From assembly GCF_009711185.1 (NCBI RefSeq), contig NZ_WMIF01000005.1, forward strand, positions 62,001 through 126,000: a DNA stretch of 64,000 nucleotides, written 5' to 3'. The notes beneath the pieces are model-generated. The model was not told where the DNA came from. It ran no database searches and saw nothing but the letters and a program-made list of their open reading frames with translations. The stretch comes from Paracoccus limosus. GTDB lineage: Bacteria > Pseudomonadota > Alphaproteobacteria > Rhodobacterales > Rhodobacteraceae. Below, piece after piece: positions 43,521 to 53,758 of this stretch. A program made the translations under genes and the position numbers. Position 1 is the first letter of the stretch. Each line of letters begins with the position of its first letter.

Positions 43521-44559
43521 CCTGACCTCCCTCTGGGCTGATCGGGCTGATCGTCCAGCCACGTTGTTGCAGCAGCGACAGAACGCCGCTCTCTCCTGGA
43601 AGATGCAGGGCGCCGAAGCCGACGACAATGCCCTTGTGCAGACGGGCGGCCTCGGCGGCGGCAGTCTCGATGGGGGCGATCCATGCGCGGTTGCGCTGAT
43701 CCATCAGCTTGTCCTGCGCCAGCCGCATCTGGTCATCGACCTCGGCCCGGCTGAGGCCGGAATTGCGATAGGCGTCCTGACGGCCGAATTCCCAGATCAG
43801 CCAGCTGTCGCCCGAGAAATAGGCCTCGGTCAGGGTGACGGTATAGTCGTCGGCATATTCCGCCGCCGGCATGGCGGCACGGATCATGTCGATTTCCTCT
43901 TTCGGGGTCATGCCCGCGAACAGGCCAAAAACGGTGTCCCAAGGCTCCAGCGCGCGGATCGCCACGCCCGAGGCGCGGGCGCGCGCGATCAGCTGATGGT
44001 CCAGCCCGCCGGTGTCGCCGGCCGCCTTGATGTCGCGCAACATGCAGGGCGACACCGCCAGCACGACCGAGACATACCATGGCCGCAGCCGGCTGGTCAC
44101 CACCGCCGGCATGCCGCGCGCCTGCATCGCCTGCCAAAGCGCGCTCCATTCCGCAGCCGACATGCGTTCGGGCAGGGTCGGGCCCTTGGCGTCCATGATC
44201 AGCGAAGGATCGTCGCGCATCGCCTGCGCCAGCCGCTTTTCCTCGTCCGGGCCGGCCTCGACCAGCAGGGCGGCGGCCCCGTCCAGTTCGGGGCCGAATT
44301 GCGCCATGACCTGCTGATGGCGCGGATCGGCAAAATGATAGGTGCCCAGCAGGGTGACGTGCTGATCGCCCTTGGTCGCGCGCCAGAACAGCCCCTGATG
44401 GAACGGCACCCGGGCGCTGGCCTCGTGGATCGCCTGCAAATCTGCGGGCGCCATGTCCTGCAACAGGTTCCGGCCCCGGCATTCCGCCAGCACCGGCGCC
44501 GCCGCCAGCGCGGCGGCAAGGCCCAGGCCACAGGCAAGGATCAGGGATTTCAGGCGCAT
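43510..44559 (-). CDS. TraB/GumN family protein, exported
   Basis: A 349-residue protein with a Sec signal peptide (MRLKSLILACGLGL...APVLA, cleavage near residue 25). There is no lipobox, since the residue before Cys is Glu. The TraB/GumN family core shows LLGTYHFADPRH near residue 70, LLVEAGPDEE and, near the end, GIVVGFGALHLPGESGVL. The family is thought to be metalloprotease-like (conserved GxxH motifs) but its role is not established in bacteria. ATG 44559 is chosen for the signal peptide. It is translationally linked to the following NTF2-like and DUF1345 genes. Confidence 0.85.
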   Translation of the reverse strand: MRLKSLILACGLGLAAALAAAPVLAECRGRNLLQDMAPADLQAIHEASARVPFHQGLFWRATKGDQHVTLLGTYHFADPRHQQVMAQFGPELDGAAALLVEAGPDEEKRLAQAMRDDPSLIMDAKGPTLPERMSAAEWSALWQAMQARGMPAVVTSRLRPWYVSVVLAVSPCMLRDIKAAGDTGGLDHQLIARARASGVAIRALEPWDTVFGLFAGMTPKEEIDMIRAAMPAAEYADDYTVTLTEAYFSGDSWLIWEFGRQDAYRNSGLSRAEVDDQMRLAQDKLMDQRNRAWIAPIETAAAEAARLHKGIVVGFGALHLPGESGVLSLLQQRGWTISPISPEGGQDGG

Positions 44560-44648
44560 CGGGCATCCATCAGCTTGTGGCGCGCCAGACCGCGCCGGGG
44601 TGGGTGCCAGCATGGCACGGCGGGCCGCCGCTGGCGAGGCCGCCTGCC

Positions 44649-45962
44649 CTAGCGGCGGCGCGGCAGCTCTTGCGGCAGGGGCTGGCCTGCCAGCACCGCG
44701 CGCCAGATGCGTTCGACCTGCGCCGCCTTGGCCGGCCATGTGAAATCGCGCATCACCCGCGCCTGCGCCGCCCGCGCCATGCCGGGCAGGACCGAAGGAT
44801 CCGCCGCCAGCCCCTGCAGGCAGGTGCGCAGCCCGGCCACGATCTCGGCCCGCCGGCCCAGCGGGATGCGCAGGCCGGTGCCCTCCTCGACCAGTTCGCC
44901 CGGCCCGGCGTAATCGACGATCACCGGCACCACACCAAGCGCCATCGCCTCAAGCACGACGCCGCCGCCGAATTCGCGCACCGACGGAAACACCAGCAGC
45001 TGCGATTGCGCGGCGACGGATTGCACCTCGTGATGCTCCATCCAGCCGTGGAAGGTGACCGCCGCGTCCACGCCCTCGCGCGCGACCAGCGCATGCAGAT
45101 CGCCGGCCTGCGGTCCGTCCCCGATGATGTCGAGCGTCAGCGCCCCCGAGCGCAGCAACGGCAGTGCCGCCTCGATCGCCATGTCGGCGCCCTTGTAGGG
45201 CACCAGCCGGCCGATGAAGCAGCCGCGCAGCGGCAGCGTGCCCGGCTGCGGCGCGGTCAGGCTGAAGCGCGCCGGGTCGATGGCGTTTTCCGGCAGCCAG
45301 ACGCATTTGCCCTGCAACCGGCGCGGGATCTCGGACAGGGTATGTTCGCTGCCGCAGATGATGGCGCTGGCGGCCGCCAGCGTGGCGCCGCGCCCCGGCA
45401 TCGCCTTATAGGCGCCCCGGATATAGGACAGCCATTCCTTTTCCCGCCGCCGCTCGCTGTCAAAGCCCGCAGGCCATGGCACGCCGCCATTCAGCGGCCC
45501 CATGACAAAGGGCACGCCCGCGCGTTTGCAGCGCGGCGCGATCAGGCTGTTGGCGGTGGGCGTCAAGGGCGTGACGCGATGCACGATGTCATAATCGCCG
45601 GCCCGGATCGCCGCGCCGAAGCGGCGCCAGACCAGCCGCTCGAAATAGCCATAGCCCAGCGTGGTGACGGCGGTCTTCATCGTCCAGCCGACGCCCTTGC
45701 CCATGCTGAGCCGCTCGGCCAGCTTCCACAGCGGCGCGGCCAGCTTTTCGCTGTCGATGGCGGTAAAGTCGCGGCCTTCGACCAGGCCTGCGCGCAAAAA
45801 GGCGTCGCGATTGCGGATCTGGGTGACGATATGGACATCGGCCACCGCGCGCAGCGCATTGGCCAGCGACCAGCCGACCAGCGGCACCGAGACCCATTCG
45901 GGATTGGCCGCCTCGGCAATGACAAGGGCCTTGATCCGTCGTTCCTGCATCGGCCCCGCCAT
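44649..45962 (-). CDS. Glycosyltransferase family 4 protein
   Basis: A 437-residue GT-B fold glycosyltransferase. The C-terminal domain has the GT4 signature FPSVREFGGGVVLEAMALGVVPVIVDY (core EFGGGVVLEAMA) for the nucleotide-sugar donor, preceded by FIGRLVPYKGADMAIEA and LDIIGDGPQ. The N-terminal acceptor domain has VHRVTPLTP and GPLNGGVPW. ATG 45962 has an AGAGGTGG site; GTG 45974 and ATG 45950 are alternatives. The sugar and acceptor (capsule, exopolysaccharide or lipid) are not deducible. It is divergent from groES. Confidence 0.88.
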   Translation of the reverse strand: MAGPMQERRIKALVIAEAANPEWVSVPLVGWSLANALRAVADVHIVTQIRNRDAFLRAGLVEGRDFTAIDSEKLAAPLWKLAERLSMGKGVGWTMKTAVTTLGYGYFERLVWRRFGAAIRAGDYDIVHRVTPLTPTANSLIAPRCKRAGVPFVMGPLNGGVPWPAGFDSERRREKEWLSYIRGAYKAMPGRGATLAAASAIICGSEHTLSEIPRRLQGKCVWLPENAIDPARFSLTAPQPGTLPLRGCFIGRLVPYKGADMAIEAALPLLRSGALTLDIIGDGPQAGDLHALVAREGVDAAVTFHGWMEHHEVQSVAAQSQLLVFPSVREFGGGVVLEAMALGVVPVIVDYAGPGELVEEGTGLRIPLGRRAEIVAGLRTCLQGLAADPSVLPGMARAAQARVMRDFTWPAKAAQVERIWRAVLAGQPLPQELPRRR

Positions 45963-46044
45963 GCTTGCCACCACCTCTGGCCTAGCCGGGGGCAGGAAAT
46001 GCCGTCAAGCGCGAATGCGCGGAAAATTTTCTTTGCCGCCATCG

Positions 46045-46073
46045 TTGACAGACTTCGGGAGCGGGCCTAGATC
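46045..46073 (+). promoter_or_regulatory. groESL promoter
   Basis: TTGACA (46045-46050) and TAGATC (46068-46073) are separated by 17 bp. The start of transcription would fall just before or inside the CIRCE element, as expected for HrcA control. Confidence 0.75.
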
Positions 46074-46081
46074 TGCGGCAC

Positions 46082-46106
46082 TGGCACTCATCAAGATCGA
46101 GTGCCA
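46082..46106 (+). promoter_or_regulatory. CIRCE operator (HrcA binding site)
   Basis: TGGCACTC-N9-GAGTGCCA (arms 46082-46089 and 46099-46106) matches the CIRCE consensus, 37 nt before the groES ATG. The HrcA repressor gene is not in this window. Confidence 0.93.
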
Positions 46107-46142
46107 ACAACATACAGCAACCTGTAACACCGGAGTGTTCAC

Positions 46143-46430
46143 ATGGCTTTCAAACCGCTGCACGACCGCGTTCTGGTCCGTCGCGTCCAGTCGGACGAGA
46201 AAACCAAGGGCGGCCTGATCATCCCCGATAGCGCCAAAGAAAAACCCGCCGAAGGCGAAATCGTTTCGGTCGGCGAAGGCGCGCGCAAGGATTCGGGCGA
46301 ACTGATCGCCCCCGCGGTCAAGGCTGGCGATCGTGTCCTGTTCGGCAAATGGTCGGGCACCGAAGTCACCGTCGATGGCGAAGAGCTGCTGATCATGAAG
46401 GAAAGCGACATCCTGGGCATTATCGCCTGA
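46143..46430 (+). CDS. groES: Co-chaperonin GroES
   Basis: The 95-residue lid of the GroEL folding chamber. The start [12 protein letters not shown], the mobile loop [17 protein letters not shown] and the C-terminal [12 protein letters not shown] are all canonical. It is the first gene of the heat-shock operon, controlled by the CIRCE element, and is followed 38 bp later by groEL. Codon use is strongly biased to A-ending GAA and AAA, as expected of highly expressed genes. Confidence 0.99.
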   Translation: MAFKPLHDRVLVRRVQSDEKTKGGLIIPDSAKEKPAEGEIVSVGEGARKDSGELIAPAVKAGDRVLFGKWSGTEVTVDGEELLIMKESDILGIIA

Positions 46431-46447
46431 TCGTCCTTCCTTTCTAA

Positions 46448-48106
<1,659 letters not shown>

Positions 48107-48135
48107 TCATCCGCTGTCGCAAGACTGCAGAGAGG

Positions 48136-48161
48136 GCCGTCCCGAAAGGGGCGGCTTTTTT
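48136..48161 (+). terminator. Rho-independent terminator of groESL
   Basis: An 8-bp stem GCCGTCCC / GGGGCGGC (one G-T pair) with a GAAA loop is followed by TTTTTT. Confidence 0.92.
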
Positions 48162-48232
48162 GGGTTTGGAGGGCATTTTGCATAGTCGTCGACGAACATT
48201 TGTGAAGATGTCATGCTCGTCATACCAAAAAT

Positions 48233-49096
48233 TTGACTGGCACGCTTCTCTCATTATTCTTGACGAAAATTTTCCGCGCTGTGAGAGCTACCTTGACTGA
48301 CGCACTTCCTGATACACTCTGCCACTATACTACCTACTCTGGATTGGCAGGAATTCTACAATCCAAAGAGCTGTGGTGCACTCACTTACATTATCTTAAC
48401 GACAGCCAGGAACTCTTTCATGGCGCAGGTGCGCTCGGAAGAGTTTTTTCAATGGGTGGACTTGGACCGATAGAGGGGATAAGTATTGATGAAATCGAAC
48501 TTGAAATTTCAAGATCGAATATATTTGCTGGATCATTCTGCAAAAACGACGATCTCTTGAGTCAATGGCGGGGCTACTCAGGCGGCAGCGGCGTGTCAAT
48601 TTCATTTGACCCCCAGTCCCTGAAAGAGAACGCGATCTCTCAAGGCTTTACCCTTAAGGAATGTCTTTACGAATTTAACAGCCAAGGCACTTCCCTTCAG
48701 GGCCTTTCCGTCAGCCACATGACCAATCGTAAACTTGACATGAGAGACGAGGGGAAGAAAGAAAAATATATCCGTCAACTCCTCGATTTTATAGCTAGGT
48801 GCAAACACCCATCTTTTAGCGAAGAGCAAGAATGGAGGATTCTAAAAAATGCAGAGAGCAAAACCAACGATATATGCGTAAGTCCTCAACCGAATGGACT
48901 TAGGCCTTACGTAAAATTCAGTCTCGATAGAAAAGATACAGGCGGAAGGAACGACCTGTGCATAAAGTCAATCAGGATTGGACCCCACCCTCATCAAGAT
49001 CTGCAGGCGAATGCCGTCAAAAAACTGGCCCGGCAGCACGGCATTTACCTACACGAGGACCCGAAAATATCCGAGATTCCGTTCCGCCAAGTATAA
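48233..49096 (+). CDS. DUF2971 family protein in an A+T-rich islet
   Basis: A 287-residue protein of the DUF2971 family; function is unknown. The conserved start LCHYTTYSGLAGIL, then WCTHLHYLNDSQELFHG, FAGSFCKNDDLLSQWRGY and FSEEQEWRIL are the family blocks. Start choice is poor: TTG 48233, GTG 48281 or TTG 48293, none with a good ribosome site; the conserved region begins near residue 29 of the longest form. Base composition is much lower in G+C than every neighbour (18 G/C in the 60 bases 48481-48540) and codon use differs, which indicates recent transfer. It sits alone between groEL and the GFA gene. Confidence 0.8.
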   Translation: MTGTLLSLFLTKIFRAVRATLTDALPDTLCHYTTYSGLAGILQSKELWCTHLHYLNDSQELFHGAGALGRVFSMGGLGPIEGISIDEIELEISRSNIFAGSFCKNDDLLSQWRGYSGGSGVSISFDPQSLKENAISQGFTLKECLYEFNSQGTSLQGLSVSHMTNRKLDMRDEGKKEKYIRQLLDFIARCKHPSFSEEQEWRILKNAESKTNDICVSPQPNGLRPYVKFSLDRKDTGGRNDLCIKSIRIGPHPHQDLQANAVKKLARQHGIYLHEDPKISEIPFRQV

Positions 49097-49170
49097 GTAT
49101 ACACTACATGTGAAAGCATAAACGCTGGTCGGAAGCATAGGTTCTTTGTAGAAACTGAAAGTAGGGACAA

Positions 49171-49530
49171 ATGACCACCGCCTCCTGCCTCTGCACCGCC
49201 GTCCGCGTCATCGCGCAAGGCGCGCCCAACCGGGTGGCGATCTGCCATTGCATGGATTGCCGCAAGCATCACGGCGCGGTCTTCTACGCCGCCGCGATCT
49301 TTGCGCGCAGCGCCGTCGCGATCACCGGTCCCACCGCCTCATGGCAGGGCCGGCATTTCTGCCCGACCTGCGGCAGCTCGGTCTTTGCCGAGACCGGGGA
49401 CGAAATCGAGCTGCATCTGGGCGCGCTGGACGCGCCCGATCAGTTCCGCCCCGATTACGAAAGCTGGACCATCCGGCGCGAAAGCTGGCTGCCGCCACTC
49501 GCAGCCGTGCAACATCCCCGCGACCGCTGA
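49171..49530 (+). CDS. GFA (glutathione-dependent formaldehyde-activating) family protein
   Basis: A 119-residue zinc-binding protein of the GFA/CENP-V fold. Ligand cysteines are visible as SCLCTAVRV (residues 5-13), CHCMDCRKHHG and FCPTCGSSVF. The family was named for one member that promotes the glutathione-formaldehyde reaction; most members, including this one, have no tested role. An AGGG site precedes ATG 49171. G+C content returns to the genome norm here, marking the right border of the A+T-rich islet. It ends at a bidirectional terminator shared with the fucose operon. Confidence 0.86.
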   Translation: MTTASCLCTAVRVIAQGAPNRVAICHCMDCRKHHGAVFYAAAIFARSAVAITGPTASWQGRHFCPTCGSSVFAETGDEIELHLGALDAPDQFRPDYESWTIRRESWLPPLAAVQHPRDR

Positions 49531-49600
49531 AACCGCCCGCGCCACATGGCCGACACCCGGTGTACGCGCGGTGTACGGCCGCTGCACGTCCGGATCAGAG

Positions 49601-49625
49601 AAAAACCCGGCAAATGCCGGGTTTT
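49601..49625. terminator. Bidirectional terminator
   Basis: AAAACCCGGCA and TGCCGGGTTTT pair over 11 bp around a 2-nt centre (49602-49612 / 49615-49625), with T-runs on both strands. It serves the GFA gene (plus) and the fucose operon (minus). Confidence 0.88.
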
Positions 49626-49681
49626 CCGCCGTTTCACGCCGGACGCTGCATCACGCAACGCGCGCCGCCGTTGCGCGGGCG

Positions 49682-50455
49682 TCAGCGCAGGCTGCCCACC
49701 GCGCGATCCAGATGCGTATAGCCGCCGTCCGGGAACAGCCATTGCCCGGTGGTGTGGCTGGCGCGGTCCGACAGCAGAAAGGCGCAGGTGTCGGCGATCT
49801 CGCGCGCGGTGGTCATGCGTGCCTCCAGCGGGATGCGGCGGGTGATCGCCTCCAGTGCGGCCTCGGGGTCGGGCAGCGTCTCCAGCCAGCGGCTGTAAAG
49901 CGGCGTCATCACCTCGGCCACGACGATGGCATTGACGCGCACGCCATAGGGCAGGAACTCGACCGCCCATTCGCGGGTCAGGCCCAGCTGCGCCGCCTTG
50001 GCCGCGACATAGGCCGAGGTGCCGCCCTGCCCGGTCAGCGCGGTTTTCGAGGTGATGTTGACCACCGCGCCCCGGCTGGCCTTGAGATCCTCGGCCAAGA
50101 GATCAAGCATGGTATAGTAATGCACCAGATTCTGGTTAAGGCTGGCGCGGAACGCCTCGGGGCCGCAGCCCAGACCGACGCCATCATTGGCGCCGGCATT
50201 GTTGACAAGACCATGCACTGCGCCATGCCGGTCCCGGATCGCCTGAACCGCCGCGCGGCAGGCGGCATCATCCGCCAGCTCGGCCTGATGAAATTCGGCA
50301 CCGACGCGCGCCAGCCAGCCGGCATCGGGCCCGCTGCGCGAGACGATGGCGACGCGCGCGCCCTCTTCACGCAGCACCTCGGTAATCCCCGCGCCGATGC
50401 CCGAGCCGCCGCCCGTCACCACCACCAGCCGGTCTTGCAGATGCAGATCCATCAC
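49682..50455 (-). CDS. L-fucose dehydrogenase (SDR family)
   Basis: A 257-residue short-chain dehydrogenase. The nucleotide motif VTGGGSGIGAGI (residues 14-25), NNAGANDGVGLG, the catalytic Ser region NITSKTALTGQGG, and YVAAKAAQLGL (Tyr-x3-Lys) are intact. The NDGVGL segment and overall pattern match bacterial L-fucose dehydrogenases, which oxidise L-fucose to L-fucono-lactone with NAD(P). It is the last gene of the fuc operon; its start overlaps the fuconate dehydratase stop by 4 nt. Context (lactonase, dehydratase, importer) supports the call strongly. Confidence 0.85.
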   Translation of the reverse strand: MMDLHLQDRLVVVTGGGSGIGAGITEVLREEGARVAIVSRSGPDAGWLARVGAEFHQAELADDAACRAAVQAIRDRHGAVHGLVNNAGANDGVGLGCGPEAFRASLNQNLVHYYTMLDLLAEDLKASRGAVVNITSKTALTGQGGTSAYVAAKAAQLGLTREWAVEFLPYGVRVNAIVVAEVMTPLYSRWLETLPDPEAALEAITRRIPLEARMTTAREIADTCAFLLSDRASHTTGQWLFPDGGYTHLDRAVGSLR

Positions 50456-51729
50456 AGCCCCCGAAAGCGATAAGTTTCAAGGCTCTCCGGCCGCATCTCG
50501 ATCGAGAACCCCGGCAGGGACGGCGGCATATAGGCCGCATTCACAATGGTGCAGGGGTCCAGGAAATGCTCGTGCAGGTGATCGACATATTCGATCACCC
50601 GGCCCTCGCGCGTGCCGGCGATGCACAGATAGTCGATCATCGACATGTGCTGGACATATTCGCACAGGCCCACGCCGCCGGCATGCGGACAGACCTTCAG
50701 CCCGTATTTCGCCGCCATCAGCATCACCGCCAGCACCTCGTTCAGGCCGCCCATGCGGCAACTGTCGATCTGCACGACGTCGATGGCGCCCTCCATGATG
50801 AACTGCTTGAACATGATGCGGTTCTGACACATCTCTCCGGTGGCGACCTCGACCGGGGCCACGCCCGCGCGGATGCGGCGGTGGCCGGCGATGTCGTCGG
50901 GGCTGGTCGGTTCCTCGATGAACCACGGCTTGGCGAAGGCCAGCTTGCCGACCCAGTCGATGGCCTGATCCACCTCCCAGACCTGATTGGCGTCGATCAT
51001 CAGCTTCACATCCGGGCCGATCTCGTCGCGGGCGATGGTCAGGCGGCGGATGTCGTCATCAAGATCGCGGCCGACCTTCATCTTGATATGGCGAAAGCCC
51101 GCATCGACCGCTTCGCGGCAAAGCCGGCGCAGCTTGGTGTCGTCATAGCCAAGCCAGCCGGCGCTGGTCGTGTAACAGGGGTAACCTTCGGCCCTGAGCG
51201 TGGCGATGCGATCCGCCTTGCCCGCCGCCTGCGCGGTCAGAAATTCCAGCGCCCATTCCGGCGTGATGCAATCGGTCAGGTAGCGAAAGTCGATGCAGCG
51301 CACCAGTTCGGCCGGCGTCATCTCGGCCACCAGCTGCCAGACGGGCTTGCCCGCGGATTTCGCCCACAGATCCCAGGCGGCATTGACCACGGCCCCGGTC
51401 GCCAGATGGATCGCCCCCTTGTCCGGGCCGATCCAGCGCAGCTGGCTGTCGCTGGTCATATGCCGCCAGAACCGGCCCATGTCCTGTGCGATCCAGCCCA
51501 GATCCAAGCCCACGACCAAGGGCCGCAGCGCCTCGATGGCGGCCACGCAGATCTCGTTGCCGCGCCCGATGGTAAAGGTCAGCCCATGCCCCTGATGCGG
51601 CCCATCCGTTTCAAGGATCACATAGGCCGCCGAGTAATCGGGGTCGGGGTTCATCGCATCCGAACCGTCCAGCTGCGCGCTGGTGGGAAAGCGCACATCC
51701 ACGGTGCGCAGGCCGGTGATCTTGGTCAT
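50452..51729 (-). CDS. fucD: L-fuconate dehydratase
   Basis: A 425-residue enolase-superfamily enzyme that dehydrates L-fuconate to 2-keto-3-deoxy-L-fuconate. The Lys-x-Lys base is K216-M-K218 (FRHIKMKVGRD), the Mg ligands are D246 (MIDANQVWEV), E272 (IEEPTSP) and E299 (ATGEMCQNR), and the second base is H349 (CPHAGGVGLCEYVQH). All lie two residues before the positions known in the Xanthomonas FucD enzyme (K220, H351). It is separated from the upstream binding-protein gene by a strong hairpin. Confidence 0.94.
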   Translation of the reverse strand: MTKITGLRTVDVRFPTSAQLDGSDAMNPDPDYSAAYVILETDGPHQGHGLTFTIGRGNEICVAAIEALRPLVVGLDLGWIAQDMGRFWRHMTSDSQLRWIGPDKGAIHLATGAVVNAAWDLWAKSAGKPVWQLVAEMTPAELVRCIDFRYLTDCITPEWALEFLTAQAAGKADRIATLRAEGYPCYTTSAGWLGYDDTKLRRLCREAVDAGFRHIKMKVGRDLDDDIRRLTIARDEIGPDVKLMIDANQVWEVDQAIDWVGKLAFAKPWFIEEPTSPDDIAGHRRIRAGVAPVEVATGEMCQNRIMFKQFIMEGAIDVVQIDSCRMGGLNEVLAVMLMAAKYGLKVCPHAGGVGLCEYVQHMSMIDYLCIAGTREGRVIEYVDHLHEHFLDPCTIVNAAYMPPSLPGFSIEMRPESLETYRFRGL

Positions 51730-51751
51730 GGTCTTGCCTTGTCATGCTGGA

Positions 51752-51782
51752 CCTCCGCCCCGGCCACGCGCCGGGGCGGAGG
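51752..51782 (-). other. Strong intercistronic stem-loop after the fucose-binding protein gene
   Basis: A perfect 12-bp stem CCTCCGCCCCGG / CCGGGGCGGAGG with a 7-nt loop lies 8 nt after the binding-protein stop, without a T-run on the minus strand. Such structures protect the 3' end of binding-protein mRNA and lower expression of what follows. Confidence 0.78.
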
Positions 51783-51790
51783 CAGGGTCA

Positions 51791-52735
51791 TCAGTCGTAG
51801 AGCACGGCGGCGATCTTGGGATCGTCGATATTGCTCTTGTCATACCAGTAAAAGCCGGTGTCGATCTGCTTGGGCACCGCCTCGCCCTTGGCGGCGGCGA
51901 CGGCGGCCTTGACCGTCTCATAGCCGATGCCGACCGGGTTCTGGGTGATGGCGCCGGCCATGCTGCCGTCGCGGATCGCATCCTTTTGCGCCCTGCCCGA
52001 GTCAAAGCCGATCACCACGATCTTGGCGCCCATCTCGCGCACGCCGTTCAGGACGCCGATGGCCGAGCCCTCATTGGTGCCGAAGATGCCCTTGATATCG
52101 GGATTGGCGGCAAGGATCGCCTTGGTGATCTCGGTCGATTTCAGCTGGTCGCCGTCGCCATATTCGGTCGCGATCACCTCGATCTTGGGGTATTTCTCCT
52201 TGATCTCGTTCAGGAAACCGTCGCGGCGGTCGATGCCGGTGGTCGAGGTCTGGCTGTGGCCGACGACGGCGATCTTGCCCTCGCCGCCCAAGAACTCGGC
52301 CATCTTGTCGGCGGCCAGCGCCGAGGCGGCAAGGTTGTCGGTCGAGGCGGTGGCGACGGGAATGTCGCCCTCGACCCCCGAGTCAAAGGCGATGACCGGG
52401 ATCTTGGCCGCCTGCGCCTGTTTCAGTTGTGGGATCAGCGCCTGACTGTCCAGCGCCGCCAGCCCGATGGCCGAGGGCTTTTTCGCCAGCGCCGCCGCCA
52501 GCATGTCCATCTGCTTGTCGACCTGGGTTTCGTTGTCGGGCCCGTCGAAGCTGACATCGACGCCCAGATCAGCCCCGGCCTTGTCGGCGCCCTGCTTGAC
52601 CGCCTGCCAGAACTGGTGCTGGAACCCCTTGGAGATCAGCGCCACATACATCTTGTCCTGAGCCATGGCCGCATGGCCGCCGCCCAGAAGCGAAAGGGCA
52701 GCAACCGCCCCCATCAACGCGCGTCTAGTGAACAT
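51791..52735 (-). CDS. Sugar ABC transporter, substrate-binding protein (L-fucose predicted)
   Basis: A 314-residue periplasmic sugar-binding protein (RbsB-like, type I fold). The signal peptide MFTRRALMGAVAAL...AAMA (about 25 residues) begins with a twin-arginine-like pair. In the mature part, LISKGFQHQFWQAVKQGAD, VIAFDSGVEG and FGTNEGSAIGVLNG are family blocks. ATG 52735 follows a good AGGA site. It lies between the permease gene and fucD in the fucose operon, so L-fucose is the likely ligand. Confidence 0.88.
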   Translation of the reverse strand: MFTRRALMGAVAALSLLGGGHAAMAQDKMYVALISKGFQHQFWQAVKQGADKAGADLGVDVSFDGPDNETQVDKQMDMLAAALAKKPSAIGLAALDSQALIPQLKQAQAAKIPVIAFDSGVEGDIPVATASTDNLAASALAADKMAEFLGGEGKIAVVGHSQTSTTGIDRRDGFLNEIKEKYPKIEVIATEYGDGDQLKSTEITKAILAANPDIKGIFGTNEGSAIGVLNGVREMGAKIVVIGFDSGRAQKDAIRDGSMAGAITQNPVGIGYETVKAAVAAAKGEAVPKQIDTGFYWYDKSNIDDPKIAAVLYD

Positions 52736-52762
52736 GTGTTCCTCCCTGATGTTCACGGTGAA

Positions 52763-53758
52763 TCAGTGGCTGCCGCGGCGACGCAGCTGGTCGGCATAGA
52801 CCGCGACGATGATGATGACGCCGGTGACGACCGTCTGCCATTCCGGCGCGACCGACAGCACCCGCAGCCCGTTGGTCAGCACCGACATGATCAGCGCCCC
52901 GATCAGCGTGCCAAGGATGGTGCCGCGCCCGCCCGACAGCGAGGTGCCGCCGATGACCACGGCCGCAATCGCCTCCAGCTCATAGCCCAGCCCCAGCGCC
53001 GGCTGCGCCGAGTTGAGCCGGCTGGAGATCAAAAGCCCCGCAATGCCGCAGATGCCGCCGGCCAGCGCATAGATCGCCATCTTCCAGCGGTCGGTATTCA
53101 CGCCCGACAGGCGCACCGCCTCTTCGTTCGATCCCAGCGCGAATGTATAGCGCCCCAGCACCGTGCGGCCGAGGATCCATGCGACCAGACCCGCCACCGC
53201 AAACAGGATCAGCACCCCGTTCGGGACCGGAAACGCCGGCAGCATCCGGCCGATGACCGAGCCCTGCGAGATCAGCGTATAGCCCTCGGTGCCGTTGAAA
53301 TAGATCGGCTTGGTGCCGGTCACGATCAGCGACAGTCCCTTGAGCACCAGCATCATCCCCAGCGTGGCAATAAAGGGCGGGATGCGCGCCTTGGCGACCA
53401 GCGTCCCCGAGATCAGCCCGCAGGCCGCCCCGGTGCCGATCGCGGCCAAGATGCCCAGCGGCAAGGGCATCCCGCCCCAGGTCAGCACCACCCCGGTCAT
53501 CACGGCGGTAAAGGTCATCATCGTGCCGATGGACAGGTCGATCCCGCCGGTGATGATGATCATGGTCACGCCGACGGCCAGAACGCCGTTGACCGAGGTC
53601 GCCTGCAGGATCGACAGGATATTGTCGATCTGGAAAAAGCGCGGGCTGGCCAGCGAAAAGCCCGCCACCAGCACGATAAGGCTGGCGAATGCCAGCAGCT
53701 TTTGCTGTGCGCTGCCCGAACGGCGCGCCTCTTGCCGCTCGATGCCGATATCGGTCAT
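52763..53758 (-). CDS. Sugar ABC transporter permease (L-fucose predicted)
   Basis: A 331-residue inner-membrane permease with about ten helices. The [15 protein letters not shown] loop near residue 69 and the coupling segment [15 protein letters not shown] are typical of RbsC-type permeases. One permease gene only, so it would act as a homodimer. ATG 53758 overlaps the ATPase stop by 4 nt. The gap to the binding-protein gene is 27 bp. Confidence 0.9.
   Translation of the reverse strand: MTDIGIERQEARRSGSAQQKLLAFASLIVLVAGFSLASPRFFQIDNILSILQATSVNGVLAVGVTMIIITGGIDLSIGTMMTFTAVMTGVVLTWGGMPLPLGILAAIGTGAACGLISGTLVAKARIPPFIATLGMMLVLKGLSLIVTGTKPIYFNGTEGYTLISQGSVIGRMLPAFPVPNGVLILFAVAGLVAWILGRTVLGRYTFALGSNEEAVRLSGVNTDRWKMAIYALAGGICGIAGLLISSRLNSAQPALGLGYELEAIAAVVIGGTSLSGGRGTILGTLIGALIMSVLTNGLRVLSVAPEWQTVVTGVIIIVAVYADQLRRRGSH

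Noticed and set aside
49531-49681. Tandem GGTGTACG copies (near 49558 and 49570) as a possible repeat array
   Set aside because: Only two short copies; explained as chance next to the bidirectional terminator, with no array structure.
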